A stretch of DNA of 64,000 nt from Pollutimonas nitritireducens (GTDB taxonomy: Bacteria; Pseudomonadota; Gammaproteobacteria; Burkholderiales; Burkholderiaceae_B), in NCBI RefSeq assembly GCF_002849615.1, contig NZ_PDNV01000009.1, positions 62,001-126,000 on the forward strand. Direction: 5' to 3'. Below the pieces are notes generated by a model, which had not been told where the DNA came from, did no database searches, and saw nothing but the letters and a program-made list of their open reading frames with translations. How positions within the stretch are numbered: the stretch's first letter is position 1; the number at the start of each line of letters is the position of its first letter. The position numbers and the translations under genes are program-made. Positions 63,816-64,000 of this stretch are shown here, piece after piece.

Positions 63816-63955
63816 GGCTATTCGTTCGTTGGGAGGGCTTTTCGTTCATTGGGACGGCTATTCGTTCATTGGGTCGGCTATTCGTTCATTGGGTCGGCTA
63901 TTCGTTCTTTGGGTCGGCTATTCGTTCTTTGGGTCGGCTATTCGTTCTTTAGAAA
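63816..63955 (+). repeat. 20-bp minisatellite, seven tandem copies
   Basis: Seven exact 20-bp periods of the unit GGCTATTCGTTCNTTGGGTC at 63816, 63836, 63856, 63876, 63896, 63916 and 63936. The first two and last units differ at a few bases. On the plus strand the array has no stop codon in any frame; the minus strand has stops in every unit. A GTG at 63778 with AGGAG at 63763-63767 opens a frame that runs off the window, but this may be chance. 76 bp downstream of ruvB. Confidence 0.85.
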
Positions 63956-64000
63956 GGCGGGTGTGTCGCGGCCTGTTTCGGCTTCGCGCGCTACGCCCGT

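Noticed and set aside
63816-63955. CRISPR array
   Set aside because: The 20-bp units are directly adjacent with no variable spacers, and no cas gene is nearby.

Overview
The window is a stretch of bacterial chromosome of moderately high GC content. Gene content and order point to a betaproteobacterium of the order Burkholderiales, most likely family Alcaligenaceae (Bordetella, Achromobacter or Pusillimonas relatives). The evidence is the run hrcA-nadK-recN-fur-bamE-dapB at the left, the block dusB-fis-purH-ruvC-ruvA-ruvB at the right, a Bug-type solute-binding protein, a phasin, and the paired aminoacyl-transferases aat and bpt. This assignment is inference; no 16S or ribosomal protein gene is present.

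Layout. 1-6524: housekeeping genes (heat-shock repressor HrcA cut by the window edge, NAD kinase, RecN, Fur, BamE, DapB, MurB). 6550-14437: a segment bounded by tRNA-Gly(GCC) and tRNA-Cys(GCA). It holds a hypothetical membrane-anchored protein and a tight six-gene operon: a LuxE-like acyl-protein synthetase, a LuxC-like acyl reductase, a three-component taurine/nitrate-type ABC importer and a short-chain dehydrogenase. No luciferase genes and no LuxD thioesterase accompany them. 14471-35398: a polysaccharide locus of about 20 kb, headed by a NusG/RfaH-type antiterminator. It encodes Wza, Wzb and Wzc export and control proteins, a Wzx flippase, a candidate Wzy polymerase, three GT4 glycosyltransferases and modifying enzymes (pyruvyl transferase, AsnB-type amidotransferase, CapK-type ligase). 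It ends in a PglC/PglD/PglE/PglF-like set that would make and transfer di-N-acetylbacillosamine or a close relative.

35409-37949: methionine importer metNIQ. 38110-42010: an unknown protein, a NUDIX hydrolase, the N-degron transferases aat and bpt, and pyrD. 42090-48474: phasin, an orphan Bug protein next to an IclR regulator, a CinA-like protein with an EI24 membrane protein, a thioredoxin-like protein, and RhlE helicase. 48642-50812: the branched-chain amino acid exporter azlCD divergent from the aminotransferase ilvE. 50857-56208: a CHCC zinc-finger protein, an NTF2-like protein, a YheT hydrolase, a BepA-like metalloprotease, CtaG and small membrane proteins. 56273-63740: a UbiH-family monooxygenase, dusB, fis, purH, ruvC, ruvA and ruvB, with a PLP ammonia-lyase inserted on the opposite strand between ruvA and ruvB. 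The window ends in seven tandem 20-bp repeats.

The best candidate for an undescribed system is the LuxE/LuxC-ABC-SDR operon. It looks like an import, activate and reduce pathway for an unknown carboxylic acid. The bacillosamine-type exopolysaccharide locus is the second. No transposase, integrase, phage gene or CRISPR array was seen.
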